64,000 bases of DNA from UBA6183 sp943372215 (GTDB lineage: Bacteria; Bacteroidota; Bacteroidia; UKL13-3): positions 215,296-279,295 of the forward strand of contig CALRXU020000003.1 in NCBI GenBank assembly GCA_943372215.1, read 5' to 3'. Positions 29,121 through 36,540 of this stretch are shown piece by piece; position 1 is the stretch's first letter; each line of letters begins with the position of its first letter. The translations under genes were made by a program, and so were the position numbers. The notes beneath the pieces were generated by a model, which was given only the letters and a program-made list of their open reading frames with translations, was not told the DNA's origin and ran no database searches.

Positions 29121-29855
29121 ATGAAGAACATCTTGTTTTTTGCAACAAACAATGAATTGCCTTTTAAACTTATTAATCAACATTTAAAGCAATTGTATGA
29201 TTTTACCTTGTTACGCGACATCAAAAACATGGTTCAATACGTATGTAAATACCCCACAGATTTATGCATTATAGAAAACAGCCAAGAAGGAATCCGGCTA
29301 ATTCAAAGCTTAAAGCTAATTGATGGCACAATTCCTATCCTTTTAATTGCAAACATTGATAATAAAGAAGATAAGGACAGGCTGTTTGAACTAAATTGCA
29401 CAGAATACATGTTTCAACCTTTTTTGTCGAGAGAACTTGTTTTTCGTATAGAAAATGCTTTGGGCAGGACAAAAGTAACAAAAAGTCCGGTTTTGCATAC
29501 TGCCGTTGAAACCACAAGCATTGGGAATTCAAGTATTGACTTTCGGAATCGCACCTTTCAAAGTCCATCAGGCACTCAATTGTTAAGTCATAAAGAAAAT
29601 GAATTGCTTAAAATATTGTGCGTAAACAAAAATACACTCATCGCTAGGGAGCAAATTTTAATGCAAATCTGGAAAAAAAACGACTACTACTCCTCTAAAA
29701 GCATGGATGTTTACATGACCAGAATCAGAAAAGTTCTTAAGGAAGATGAACTCATCATTTTACAGAACTACTATGGCTCAGGGTACATGTTAAGTGAACT
29801 TAACGGTGAACACCAATTAAACCAAAAAGAATATGCCGTTTTGGATAGGGTTTAA
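29121..29855 (+). CDS. OmpR-type response regulator with degenerate receiver
   Basis: The 244-residue protein has an N-terminal receiver-like fold (residues 1-118) and a C-terminal winged-helix DNA-binding domain (about 140-232: LLSHKENELLKILCVNKN, IAREQILMQIW, DVYMTRIRKVLK, GSGYMLS). In the receiver the usual phospho-acceptor Asp after strand 3 is replaced: the strand reads DLCIIENSQ. The conserved Lys before the last helix is also absent (MFQPFLSREL, where KPF is usual). It is therefore probably a phosphorylation-independent regulator. No histidine kinase gene is next to it. Confidence 0.85.
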   Translation: MKNILFFATNNELPFKLINQHLKQLYDFTLLRDIKNMVQYVCKYPTDLCIIENSQEGIRLIQSLKLIDGTIPILLIANIDNKEDKDRLFELNCTEYMFQPFLSRELVFRIENALGRTKVTKSPVLHTAVETTSIGNSSIDFRNRTFQSPSGTQLLSHKENELLKILCVNKNTLIAREQILMQIWKKNDYYSSKSMDVYMTRIRKVLKEDELIILQNYYGSGYMLSELNGEHQLNQKEYAVLDRV

Positions 29856-30040
29856 TGTTTCCGTTAACAAAGAATTCCGGAAGCGGAACTGGCTGGTTGC
29901 GCTAACAAAGTAGCTATGAATTTTAGCAGGCTTTTAATATGTTTGCAAAACCATCAGATTGTCCGTTTGGCATAACGCCAGCTTTCATCTGTAGTAACAA
30001 TTAAACGCACTATTAAATACACCATTCAGCTAACTTTAAC

Positions 30041-30868
30041 ATGAAAAAGTTCCTATTAACAACAACCGCATCAATCTTTACCCTTTTATGCTTTGCACAA
30101 ACGGATACTATTTTTTCTAACAACGAAAAAATTCTATGTACGGTTAAAGAAATTACTCCTGAGGCTGTTAAATACTCATTTATAGGAGAAGAATTGATTA
30201 ATTCTATTTATAAAAATTCCGTACAAAAAATTGTTTTTAAAAACGGTAGGATTCAAACTTTTGCAGAAGCCACTTCATTTAAAAAAATTAATGGCGTTGA
30301 TGATTTTGAGAATGTTACCATAACCCAGGTTGAAAGCGAGGTAAAAGGTTTGTTTAAAGTTGGAGACGTGAGTTCCAAAGCAAAAGGAACTACCACACTT
30401 TCTAATCAAGAGCGGGTTAAAGAACGTGCTTACCGTAAAATGAAAATTGGTGCCGCCATGATGGGCGCAAATATTATTTATTTAACCAACCAACGAACCG
30501 AAGGCAATAAAATGGGTGGATACTTTCAATCGGGTTCAACTGCTGAAACCAATTTAACAGGAGTGGCCTACACCAATCAATTACCAAGCCCTGAAGAATT
30601 TGCAGCCGTTATTGGTGAAAAAAGGAATTTCCAAGCTGTTGAAGAGGCCCGATTATGGAGCAGTGGCAGCGACATGACAAAAACAGAATCTTTTTCAAGT
30701 TTTGTGATAAAAACCATATCAAATGAAAATGGAATAATTATGGTTACTGGCGAACTGGAAGGTGCATATGGGCGTGAGGTATTTAGGGTGGTTTCATTTA
30801 ATAAAGATTATTTTAATATTTATTATGAAGACAAAAGCACCATTTACAATGTAAAAATTAAAATATAA
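30041..30868 (+). CDS. Secreted protein of unknown function
   Basis: The 275-residue protein starts with a clear signal peptide (MKKFLLTTTASIFTLLCFAQ). Residues about 25-75 read IFSNNEKILCTVKEITPEAV followed by YSFIGEE and later QKIVFKNGRIQTF. This small beta domain is frequent in Bacteroidota secreted proteins of unknown function. A helical middle part includes a weak hydrophobic stretch (KMKIGAAMMGANIIYLTN). The end is again beta-rich. It stands alone, with about 185 bp upstream and 240 bp downstream free of genes. No catalytic motif is seen. Confidence 0.75.
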   Translation: MKKFLLTTTASIFTLLCFAQTDTIFSNNEKILCTVKEITPEAVKYSFIGEELINSIYKNSVQKIVFKNGRIQTFAEATSFKKINGVDDFENVTITQVESEVKGLFKVGDVSSKAKGTTTLSNQERVKERAYRKMKIGAAMMGANIIYLTNQRTEGNKMGGYFQSGSTAETNLTGVAYTNQLPSPEEFAAVIGEKRNFQAVEEARLWSSGSDMTKTESFSSFVIKTISNENGIIMVTGELEGAYGREVFRVVSFNKDYFNIYYEDKSTIYNVKIKI

Positions 30869-31022
30869 CAAATGGCGTTGGGGATAGTCTGTATCCCCGT
30901 GTGGTATAGATTAACAACAAAAGTATTATTAATCGTTTTAGTTTTATAAGCACCAATTTTTGCTGGCAAAAAACTACCTTGCTGTTAACTTATAAAATAA
31001 AAGTAGCTTTCTTAACAAAAAG

Positions 31023-31072
31023 CCACACGAAAGATTAGCTCCGCTGAACTTCGTTTCGTGCGGCAGCAGGGG
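31023..31072. repeat. Third copy of the CTCCGCTGAACTT hairpin repeat
   Basis: This unit matches those at 14-66 and 82-136. Here the arms CACGAAA and TTTCGTG are perfectly complementary and flank the core, followed by the shared GCGGCAGC end. It sits 37 bases before the start of the next gene, so it could affect that gene's message, but it may simply be a dispersed repeat. Confidence 0.6.
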
Positions 31073-31108
31073 AATTAATGAAGTTAACGAATTCGTTTCG
31101 AATAGACA

Positions 31109-31975
31109 ATGCTAAACATAACACATACAATCCAAATAAGTTCAGCTTCTGAGTTTGAAGTAATAATTGGTATACTAAAAAAACAATATATTGATGCCCC
31201 TGTTTTCACGGTCAATCATTCAGACTATTATACCGTTAGTTTTGAGAGCAACTATGAAGAGTATGAATTGATTAGTGCGATTGAAATAGCCTTTCCCGAA
31301 TATGAGCATGTAGAGGGAATCAGTATTGGAGTGTCAGATATTAGGATAGTAATAAATCAAGTCCAAACGCATTTAAGTACGGATGATTGGGGCAGAAGGT
31401 TAAATACTGATAACATATCCTCAACTACTTACTTTACCCAAAGGCCAAGCAATGCAACCCAACCTATCTGGCAAGATAAGGTTGTTAAGGCTCTCCTTGG
31501 TCCTACAGAAGAGAAGGAATTGCTTGTAAATATTTCGGATGGGATTATTAAAAGTACTGGGGAAAGAGGGTTTTTAGTTATTGAGAAGAAAACTGAGGGC
31601 GAAAAACCAGAGATTCTTATTGAGCATCTTTATAAGACTAAATCTGAGGCGTTTTGGGCTGGTTACACAAGAATTACTCAGTATATAGAAAAACGGTATG
31701 AAGAATACAAGGAATCTCAAAAGCGCAAGAGGAAACATAAGCTAAGCTTTGATCAATGGCTAACCGAACAGGAAACTCAAGAGAGGCAAGAAAAGGCTGG
31801 TATCCTTACCAAAGCTGAGATGCTATCTCTCGAACCTGGGGTTAAAGTGAGACATCCTAAGTTTGGAGTCGGAAGCGTTGTTAACATTGATGGTCATCAT
31901 TGTATTATTGACTTTGAAAGCGGAAGAAAAACACTGGTATTTGAATTTTCTATTTTGCGTAAGTATGAAGAATGA
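31109..31975 (+). CDS. Unknown protein with UvrD-like C-terminal Tudor domain
   Basis: The 288-residue protein has no signal peptide. The first about 100 residues are a small alpha/beta domain of unknown type (TIQISSASEFEVIIGILKKQ). The middle is charged and helical (KRYEEYKESQKRKRKHK). Residues about 233-285 read LEPGVKVRHPKFGVGSVVNI, then DGHHCIIDFESGRKTLVFEF. This matches the Tudor-like tail of PcrA/UvrD helicases, which binds RNA polymerase. No helicase domain is present. A role linked to transcription is possible but is inferred only from that tail. Confidence 0.75.
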   Translation: MLNITHTIQISSASEFEVIIGILKKQYIDAPVFTVNHSDYYTVSFESNYEEYELISAIEIAFPEYEHVEGISIGVSDIRIVINQVQTHLSTDDWGRRLNTDNISSTTYFTQRPSNATQPIWQDKVVKALLGPTEEKELLVNISDGIIKSTGERGFLVIEKKTEGEKPEILIEHLYKTKSEAFWAGYTRITQYIEKRYEEYKESQKRKRKHKLSFDQWLTEQETQERQEKAGILTKAEMLSLEPGVKVRHPKFGVGSVVNIDGHHCIIDFESGRKTLVFEFSILRKYEE

Positions 31976-32170
31976 AAATATACGGAAGAATGGAAAGTAG
32001 GGTTCCGTGATATGAAAGTTTGAACAAGCGTTAAAAATAATCCTCTGGAATATTTTAGCGAGAAGCTCGACCTTGTTGGCGGTGTGTGAGTGGGGAGTTT
32101 AATTTTTTATTTATTATATCAAAACAGCGGTTAATTTATACGCATTAGAAATGTACTTAAGAGGTAAAAT

Positions 32171-32686
32171 ATGAAAGAATTCAAAGAAATGGTTTTAATT
32201 AGTGAAATTGTGCTACAAACAAAAATTGCGCAAAGAGCTAATGAGCGTTTACAGGCTACTCATGAAAGCTTCGACAGACTTGAAGTTTGGTGTTCAATTC
32301 AATCTATTCTTGTTGCGACAGGAAACATATCTAAGATTCTATGGCCAATCAAAAAAAACAACAAAACTCGGGGTAAAAGTTTACGGCAAATGCTTAAAAT
32401 AGAAGACACTAACACTCTTTCTAATCGGACATTTCGTAATAATTTTGAGCACTACGATGAGCGTATAGAAGAATTGTTTAATAATAACTCCAGCGTAGCA
32501 TATAGAGATTTAGCAATGAATCCATCTTTCAGGGGAGCTTCTGCTGCAAATGTTGACAGAGGATATAATTCGTTTAATAACACGCTGATTTTTCGAGGTG
32601 AAATACTGGATTTGAACAAAGTATTTAAAGCGCTTGAAGAACTACTTAATAATTGCAAGCAATACACCACCCTAGAATTTGTTTGA
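32171..32686 (+). CDS. HEPN-like protein, possible RNase
   Basis: The 171-residue all-helical protein carries the segment RTFRNNFEHYDERIEEL (residues about 92-108), which contains RNNFEH, an R-x4-H motif as in HEPN ribonucleases. The preceding helices (RANERLQATHESFDRLEVWC, QSILVATGNISKIL) fit the HEPN four-helix bundle. HEPN proteins act in toxin-antitoxin, abortive infection and other defence systems. No MNT-type antitoxin gene is adjacent; the next gene is a small orphan antitoxin-like protein on the same strand 214 bp downstream. RNase activity is predicted, not shown. Confidence 0.65.
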   Translation: MKEFKEMVLISEIVLQTKIAQRANERLQATHESFDRLEVWCSIQSILVATGNISKILWPIKKNNKTRGKSLRQMLKIEDTNTLSNRTFRNNFEHYDERIEELFNNNSSVAYRDLAMNPSFRGASAANVDRGYNSFNNTLIFRGEILDLNKVFKALEELLNNCKQYTTLEFV

Positions 32687-32745
32687 TCTCCAACAACTTG
32701 AAACCATCAATCTGCAAGAAAAGTCACCGTGGGACAGGTATTCCT

Positions 32746-32785
32746 CCGAGTCCACGCGCATTTCCGAATACGTGTGTTAAACAAC
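32746..32785. repeat. Palindromic repeat, copy 1
   Basis: The segment contains CACGCGCATT, a 4-base loop and AATACGTGTG, then GTTAAACAAC-like sequence. A second copy lies at 34170-34210 with only a few differences. The arms pair with one or two mismatches, so it is a REP-like hairpin. It lies between the HEPN-like and the antitoxin-like genes. Confidence 0.6.
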
Positions 32786-32900
32786 CAACCGAACCAACCT
32801 TAAAGTTGAACAACACATCATCAAAGCATGAAACACATCACTATCCTATCCCTTGGTTTTCTTTTTTAATCCTTAAATTTGAGTAATTCATTTTACAATT

Positions 32901-33131
32901 ATGACCACGGCAGCCATAAAAAAACAAGTTGATAATTACCTCCCATTGTTATCTACAAAACAACAAACGTTGGTTTTGGAAATGATAAAAGGCTTTTTAA
33001 ATGTTGACAGCGATACAAAACGCATTAGTCGTAAGCAATATAATAAAGAAATAACCAATGCTGTTACCCGCATTGAGAAGGGAAATGTTGTTTCTCATAA
33101 AAATGCCCTTAAAGAGTTGTCTAAATGGTAA
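32901..33131 (+). CDS. Small antitoxin-like protein without toxin partner
   Basis: The 76-residue protein has the layout of Bacteroidota antitoxins of RelE/ParE-type systems: an N-terminal helical half (VDNYLPLLSTKQQTLVLEMI) and a C-terminal RISRKQYNKEITNAVTRIEK segment followed by SHKNALKELSKW. In intact pairs the toxin usually starts at the end of the antitoxin. Here an overlapping ATG at the last Trp codon opens only MVKTVFLD before a stop. The gene is therefore an orphan antitoxin with a decayed toxin start. Its present function, if any, is unknown. Confidence 0.65.
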   Translation: MTTAAIKKQVDNYLPLLSTKQQTLVLEMIKGFLNVDSDTKRISRKQYNKEITNAVTRIEKGNVVSHKNALKELSKW

Positions 33132-33150
33132 AAACCGTGTTTTTAGACTA
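33127..33150 (+). pseudogene. Remnant of a RelE/ParE-type toxin start
   Basis: An ATG overlapping the antitoxin's last codons (ATGGTAA) opens MVKTVFLD and then meets TAG. The phrase resembles the first strand of RelE/ParE toxins, and the overlap is the arrangement expected for a toxin gene. No toxin-like sequence continues in any frame that I could see over the next 100 bases. It is a short and uncertain remnant. Confidence 0.3.
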
Positions 33151-33286
33151 GTTTGGGGTATAGGTTTAGTTAGGAGCAAAACCGTTGGTTATTTGTATTA
33201 AGTGGAGGCATTCTGCAAGTAAAACCGCCTGTCCGCGTGGGCAGGGAAACCTAAGCGTCTTACCATTACTTTAAAGCTACAAAACA

Positions 33287-33796
33287 CTAATCCTTCAAAT
33301 GAAATGCCTCTTTTATTTCTTCGTAATTGTAATAATTAATGTTTGGCTTTAATGCATTAGCTGCTGCTGATATAACCACCGCTTTAAACTTTACGTTTGT
33401 ACCGTAATATTGATTAGGATCATCCCCCGCACTCAACGTTGTGTTATAAACCCAAGTAACTCTAACACTACCCGCGCTTGTAGTAAAATTCATAAAGTAA
33501 TTATATGTTGGAGTATATTGGGTAAACGGAATAGCTCGCCAAGTGCCTTCCACTGTGCTGAAATAAACCATTACAGCGGCAGAATTAATATTATCAGCTG
33601 TTAATTCTGGCACACTTAAATCTAGGTAATGATAAGGAGAACTGTATGCCCATATAGTATTTGAAAAGGTTCTACTTTCTGCCTTGGCCGCATTATTTGT
33701 ATTGGGTTCTTCCTCTTCCTTTTCACAACTACTAATTATTGTCAAAATAAATAACCCGACTAGTACGCATTTGAATTTATTTATTACTGTTTTCAT
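33287..33796 (-). CDS. Small lipoprotein of unknown function
   Basis: The 169-residue protein has a lipoprotein signal ending in ISSC followed by EKEEEEPN, an acidic linker typical of Bacteroidota surface or outer-membrane lipoproteins. The rest is beta-rich (TFSNTIWAYSSPYHYLDLSV, AVMVYFSTVEGTWRAIPFTQ, VRVTWVYNTTLS), with a helical end. It follows the small membrane protein gene by 5 bp and is probably co-transcribed. No catalytic motif is seen. Confidence 0.75.
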   Translation of the reverse strand: MKTVINKFKCVLVGLFILTIISSCEKEEEEPNTNNAAKAESRTFSNTIWAYSSPYHYLDLSVPELTADNINSAAVMVYFSTVEGTWRAIPFTQYTPTYNYFMNFTTSAGSVRVTWVYNTTLSAGDDPNQYYGTNVKFKAVVISAAANALKPNINYYNYEEIKEAFHLKD

Positions 33797-33801
33797 AAGT
33801 A

Positions 33802-34050
33802 TTATTGTTTAACCCCTTCTATCTGATTCACTTTAGGCAAGCTTTCTGGATTTCGAGAGGCTTTTCCTCCTGTTGCGTTTTGTATATAATAAATACATAA
33901 TGATGCAAGTACAGTTATAATGCCACCCACAATTGCTTTCAATAACCAATTCGAAGATTCTTTTTTATCTGGAGATGGAACATGAATATTGATATTGTTT
34001 CTTTCCCCACTAATGTTAGCATTAATACTATTGTTATTTTTTGTGGTCAT
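33802..34050 (-). CDS. Small single-pass membrane protein
   Basis: The 82-residue protein has a polar, Asn-rich N-terminus (NNNSINANISGERNNINIHV) and one transmembrane helix (residues about 38-56, AIVGGIITVLASLCIYYI). A short polar tail follows. It is 5 bp upstream of the lipoprotein gene. The N-terminal motif with alternating N and I is like small proteins that accompany effector genes in other bacteria, but I cannot name a family. Confidence 0.55.
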   Translation of the reverse strand: MTTKNNNSINANISGERNNINIHVPSPDKKESSNWLLKAIVGGIITVLASLCIYYIQNATGGKASRNPESLPKVNQIEGVKQ

Positions 34051-34169
34051 ACAACTTAATTTTTAAACAGCTAATTAAGCAAATAATTAGCTGTTTAAAA
34101 AGACTCATGGAAATTAATTGTCTCAAATACCCAATCCACGCACATTTCAATGCATTTATTAAACTGTTC

Positions 34170-34210
34170 CCCCAGTCCACGCGCATTTCCGAATGCGTGT
34201 GTTAAACAAC
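34170..34210. repeat. Palindromic repeat, copy 2
   Basis: This matches 32746-32785. Its arms CACGCGCATT and AATGCGTGTG are almost perfectly complementary around the loop TCCG, and it is followed by the shared TTAAACAAC. Confidence 0.6.
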
Positions 34211-34220
34211 TAAACTTACC

Positions 34221-34321
34221 CTTCGTAGTCCGTAGGACGGCAAGGCGTGAAAAAATGCCAACGATTTGGCATTTTAGCCTTGAGCGTGACCGTGGGGCTG
34301 CCTTCCCCAAGGACTACGAAA
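34221..34321. repeat. Structured repeat, copy A
   Basis: The unit of about 100 bp is bounded by CTTCGTAGTCC and GGACTACGAA, which pair as an outer stem. Inside are GTCCgtaGGAC, an AAATGCCA/TGGCATTT hairpin and the GGCAAGGC/GCCTTG pair. Copy B begins 170 bp later. It is more GC-rich than its surroundings. It could be a small non-autonomous mobile element or a structured RNA. No ORF fits it. Confidence 0.6.
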
Positions 34322-34360
34322 GCTCGTATCAGCTAATTTCAGTCCTCACGGTAAGCATAA

Positions 34361-34393
34361 AATAAAAAGCTTCACCGTATTAAGGTAAAGCTT
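34361..34393 (-). terminator. Hairpin with T run on minus strand
   Basis: On the minus strand AAAGCTTTACC pairs with GGTGAAGCTTT (one wobble) and is followed by TTTTTATTTT. It has the form of an intrinsic terminator for leftward transcription, although its nearest upstream minus gene ends 450 bp away. Confidence 0.5.
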
Positions 34394-34494
34394 TCGTAGT
34401 CCGTAGGACGGCAAGGCGTGAAGAAATGCCAACGATTTGGCATTTTAGCCTTGAGCGTGACTGCAGGGCTGGCCTTCCCCTAGGACTACAAACG
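34391..34494. repeat. Structured repeat, copy B
   Basis: Near-identical to copy A over the first 70 bases, then diverging slightly (CTGCAGGGCTGG in place of CCGTGGGGCTG). The outer stem CTTTCGTAGTCC with GGACTAC is kept but its end is mismatched. Conservation of the paired segments argues that structure matters. Confidence 0.6.
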
Positions 34495-34531
34495 CTAGAT
34501 AAATTAAATTCATTGGTAAATTTCGGGCATA

Positions 34532-34562
34532 AAAAAAGTTTCACTCTTTTGAAGTGAAACTC
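34532..34562 (-). terminator. Perfect 9-bp hairpin with T7 on minus strand
   Basis: AGTTTCACT and AGTGAAACT pair perfectly around a 6-base loop, and the minus strand continues with seven Ts. It has the form of an intrinsic terminator for leftward transcription. Confidence 0.6.
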
Positions 34563-34691
34563 TCTGCGTTTGTAGAACTAACCAGTAAAAAGTCGAACTT
34601 TATAGAACACCTTAAAATGGTAAAATAGTACCTAAAACCCACTTTTCAAATCTAATAAATATTCTTCAAGCAACGTGCTTTTTCGTTATAT

Positions 34692-34734
34692 GAACAAAAA
34701 CAACAATGCCGCATTGCAAAAGCAAGCGGCATTG
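34692..34734 (-). terminator. Terminator downstream of the three-gene minus operon
   Basis: CAATGCCGC and GCGGCATTG form a perfect 9-bp stem with further pairing of TTGC and GCAA inside the loop. The minus strand then reads TTGTTTTTGTTC. It lies 110 bp past the stop of the 146-residue gene and probably ends that operon. Confidence 0.65.
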
Positions 34735-34843
34735 AAGTGTTTAATAATGAAGCCCTACTAACTTCAAAACGAATTTACTTATTCTTACTTTAAACAAAAG
34801 AGAAATTGTGTTATTACTTTTATGAGAAATCCAATTTCTTAGA

Positions 34844-35284
34844 TTAAGCAGACTGTCTTAAATTAGCTATTTTAATCCTTAGCTGTTCTCTTTTGAATTT
34901 ATGAAACTCGTTTTCGTATTGGAAATGAACGTTGTTTGCTTGCATTATCTTATATAAATCAACAATCAACGTGTTCCACCCCTCTTGATTTTCCTCATCA
35001 ACCAATTTCCAATATTCTGCCATATTAACAATTTCTATCATTTGTAAAATGTATCTGTTAGATAAAGTACTTTTATCTTTGATACTTACGTTTAATAAAA
35101 CATATAGCTCTCCTGTTTTTTCTTCACAAAATTCCAGCAAATCAATATATTCATCACGTTGCTTTTTGCGGTTTTTGTTAATAATGGTAACTAAAAACGT
35201 AAGCAATGCTACGTGCAACGGAAATAAACTTGCACTCACTATAATTAAATAGCTAAAAAAATCAGCATCAATGTTGGTTGGCAT
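34844..35284 (-). CDS. Membrane-anchored protein of unknown function
   Basis: The 146-residue protein has one transmembrane helix near the N-terminus (residues about 10-35, YLIIVSASLFPLHVALLTFL) and a charged helical cytoplasmic part (NRKKQRDEYIDLLEFCEEKT). No motif is recognised. Its start overlaps the end of the multi-pass membrane protein gene by 17 bases, so the two are probably translated together. Confidence 0.6.
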   Translation of the reverse strand: MPTNIDADFFSYLIIVSASLFPLHVALLTFLVTIINKNRKKQRDEYIDLLEFCEEKTGELYVLLNVSIKDKSTLSNRYILQMIEIVNMAEYWKLVDEENQEGWNTLIVDLYKIMQANNVHFQYENEFHKFKREQLRIKIANLRQSA

Positions 35285-35894
35285 ATTGTTTAATGTAATT
35301 GTATAAACTATATAATAAAAAAAGGTTCATCCAAATGTTAATCGTGTATTCATAAAGAGAAAAGAACTTACCATATCCATTAATGAATAAGTGAAATCCA
35401 ATACTATGAAAAACCATGTTTATGTAATAGCCTAAAAATGCCAATACCAAGGCTACATTAAATAGCCTGTATGTGCTTGTGCCACGCAATATTTTTACCA
35501 AGTGTACAGTAAACAATGAGGTGATAAAAACATGTTGTATTACTCTTGAAATAGTAGGGTATTGACTTGGGTCTAGTGCAATAAACACAAACAGTTGCCC
35601 ACCTATAATAAAAGCCAATGCAGTTAGCCATTTTTCGTATTTATACCCATTAAAGGCCATAAATAACTGAACCATTAAGTAGCTCTCACATACGGTGTAA
35701 GTCGCAAAAAACCACAGGTTATGGCCAATAAATGTAACAGTGAATATGCTAACACACTCACCCACAAAATTTAGCAACACCAACTTTTTTAGCACACTAG
35801 GTACTTTTAATACTAGCTTTTTCCAGTGTATTAAGGCAAAAATAAAACCAGGTACAGTAGAAAAGATGTTGATGTATCTGAACGCTAAATCCAT
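35268..35894 (-). CDS. Multi-pass integral membrane protein of unknown function
   Basis: The 208-residue protein has about six hydrophobic segments (for example LVLLNFVGECVSIFTVTFIG, LTALAFIIGGQLFVFIALD and VALVLAFLGYYINMVF). I recognise no family motif. It overlaps the upstream 105-residue gene at a TAATG junction and the downstream gene by 17 bases, so the three form a compact operon. Translational coupling is likely from these overlaps. Confidence 0.65.
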   Translation of the reverse strand: MDLAFRYINIFSTVPGFIFALIHWKKLVLKVPSVLKKLVLLNFVGECVSIFTVTFIGHNLWFFATYTVCESYLMVQLFMAFNGYKYEKWLTALAFIIGGQLFVFIALDPSQYPTISRVIQHVFITSLFTVHLVKILRGTSTYRLFNVALVLAFLGYYINMVFHSIGFHLFINGYGKFFSLYEYTINIWMNLFLLYSLYNYIKQYANQH

Positions 35895-36211
35895 TAGGCG
35901 TTTAATGGTGAATTATTAGAAGCGCAGTTAATAGGACATTTAGTGGAAAAATCAGCTATGATACCTTGTGTTAAATCATTTTCTGCGGCATCAACACCAA
36001 CCAAAATAAGTTGCTCAGTGCCATCATCATCAAGGGCATAATACATGCGTATGCCCATGCAGCCCTCTTGTTGCAATATTTTTTGTAAAATGTCGCTACC
36101 AAAAAAATGAGCCCGTGTATCAGTTGGGGTAATGGTGCTGCGGTAATTGGCTGTCCATTGTGCCGCTATTGCCAAGGGTATTGGCGCACCTTCTGTTCCA
36201 TTAAATGCCAT
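35894..36211 (-). CDS. Small conserved-looking protein of unknown function
   Basis: The 105-residue soluble protein contains FNGTEGAPIPLAIAAQWTAN and later FFGSDILQKILQQEGCMGIR, then MYYALDDDGTEQLILVGVDA. From memory this pattern is widespread in Bacteroidota proteins of about 100 residues, often beside small membrane protein genes, but no function is known to me. It is the first gene of the three-gene minus operon. Confidence 0.65.
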   Translation of the reverse strand: MAFNGTEGAPIPLAIAAQWTANYRSTITPTDTRAHFFGSDILQKILQQEGCMGIRMYYALDDDGTEQLILVGVDAAENDLTQGIIADFSTKCPINCASNNSPLNA

Positions 36212-36540
36212 ATTATTGTTTTATTTAAATTAATTTATGCAAAATGCATATTGTTTTAATAAAAATAAAACCCCAAAGCAAAAAAGAGTATTAACACTAA
36301 AAAAAAGAGTATTTATACTAAATTTTTTAAGGTTATTGTTCAATGCATCAATTCCCCACTTTTTATGCTGATTAATACAAGGCTTCAGACTGAATAAATC
36401 AATACAAGGCAATTGATATGGGAACTCAGGTGGCTAGTATAAGATTCACTAAAATAGCTTTACACCAAATCTAAAAACGAGGTGAAACAACAATTAATAG
36501 CGTTATCCAATGAATTTAGTTTGATTAGGACTAATCATAC
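36212..36540. other. AT-rich intergenic stretch, no gene seen
   Basis: The stretch between the small-protein operon and the CI-like regulator is AT-rich, with A runs and short GAGTAT repeats around 36284-36320. I see no credible gene. It must hold the promoter of the leftward operon, but no TAnnTTTG/TTG pair stands out. Confidence 0.5.

Larger units (their letters stand above)
34051..34843. other. Gene-free 793-bp stretch rich in hairpins and repeats
   Basis: No credible gene is seen here. The stretch holds a copy of the palindromic repeat (34170-34210), two copies of a structured 100-bp repeat (34221-34321 and 34391-34494), and three hairpins with T runs on the minus strand (34361-34393, 34532-34562 and 34692-34734). 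ORFs present, such as 34095-34310 minus, simply read through the repeats. Confidence 0.7.

Noticed and set aside
36230..36412. 60-codon minus frame
   Set aside because: Low-complexity, hydrophobic by chance from an AT-rich stretch; no start context or neighbours to support it.
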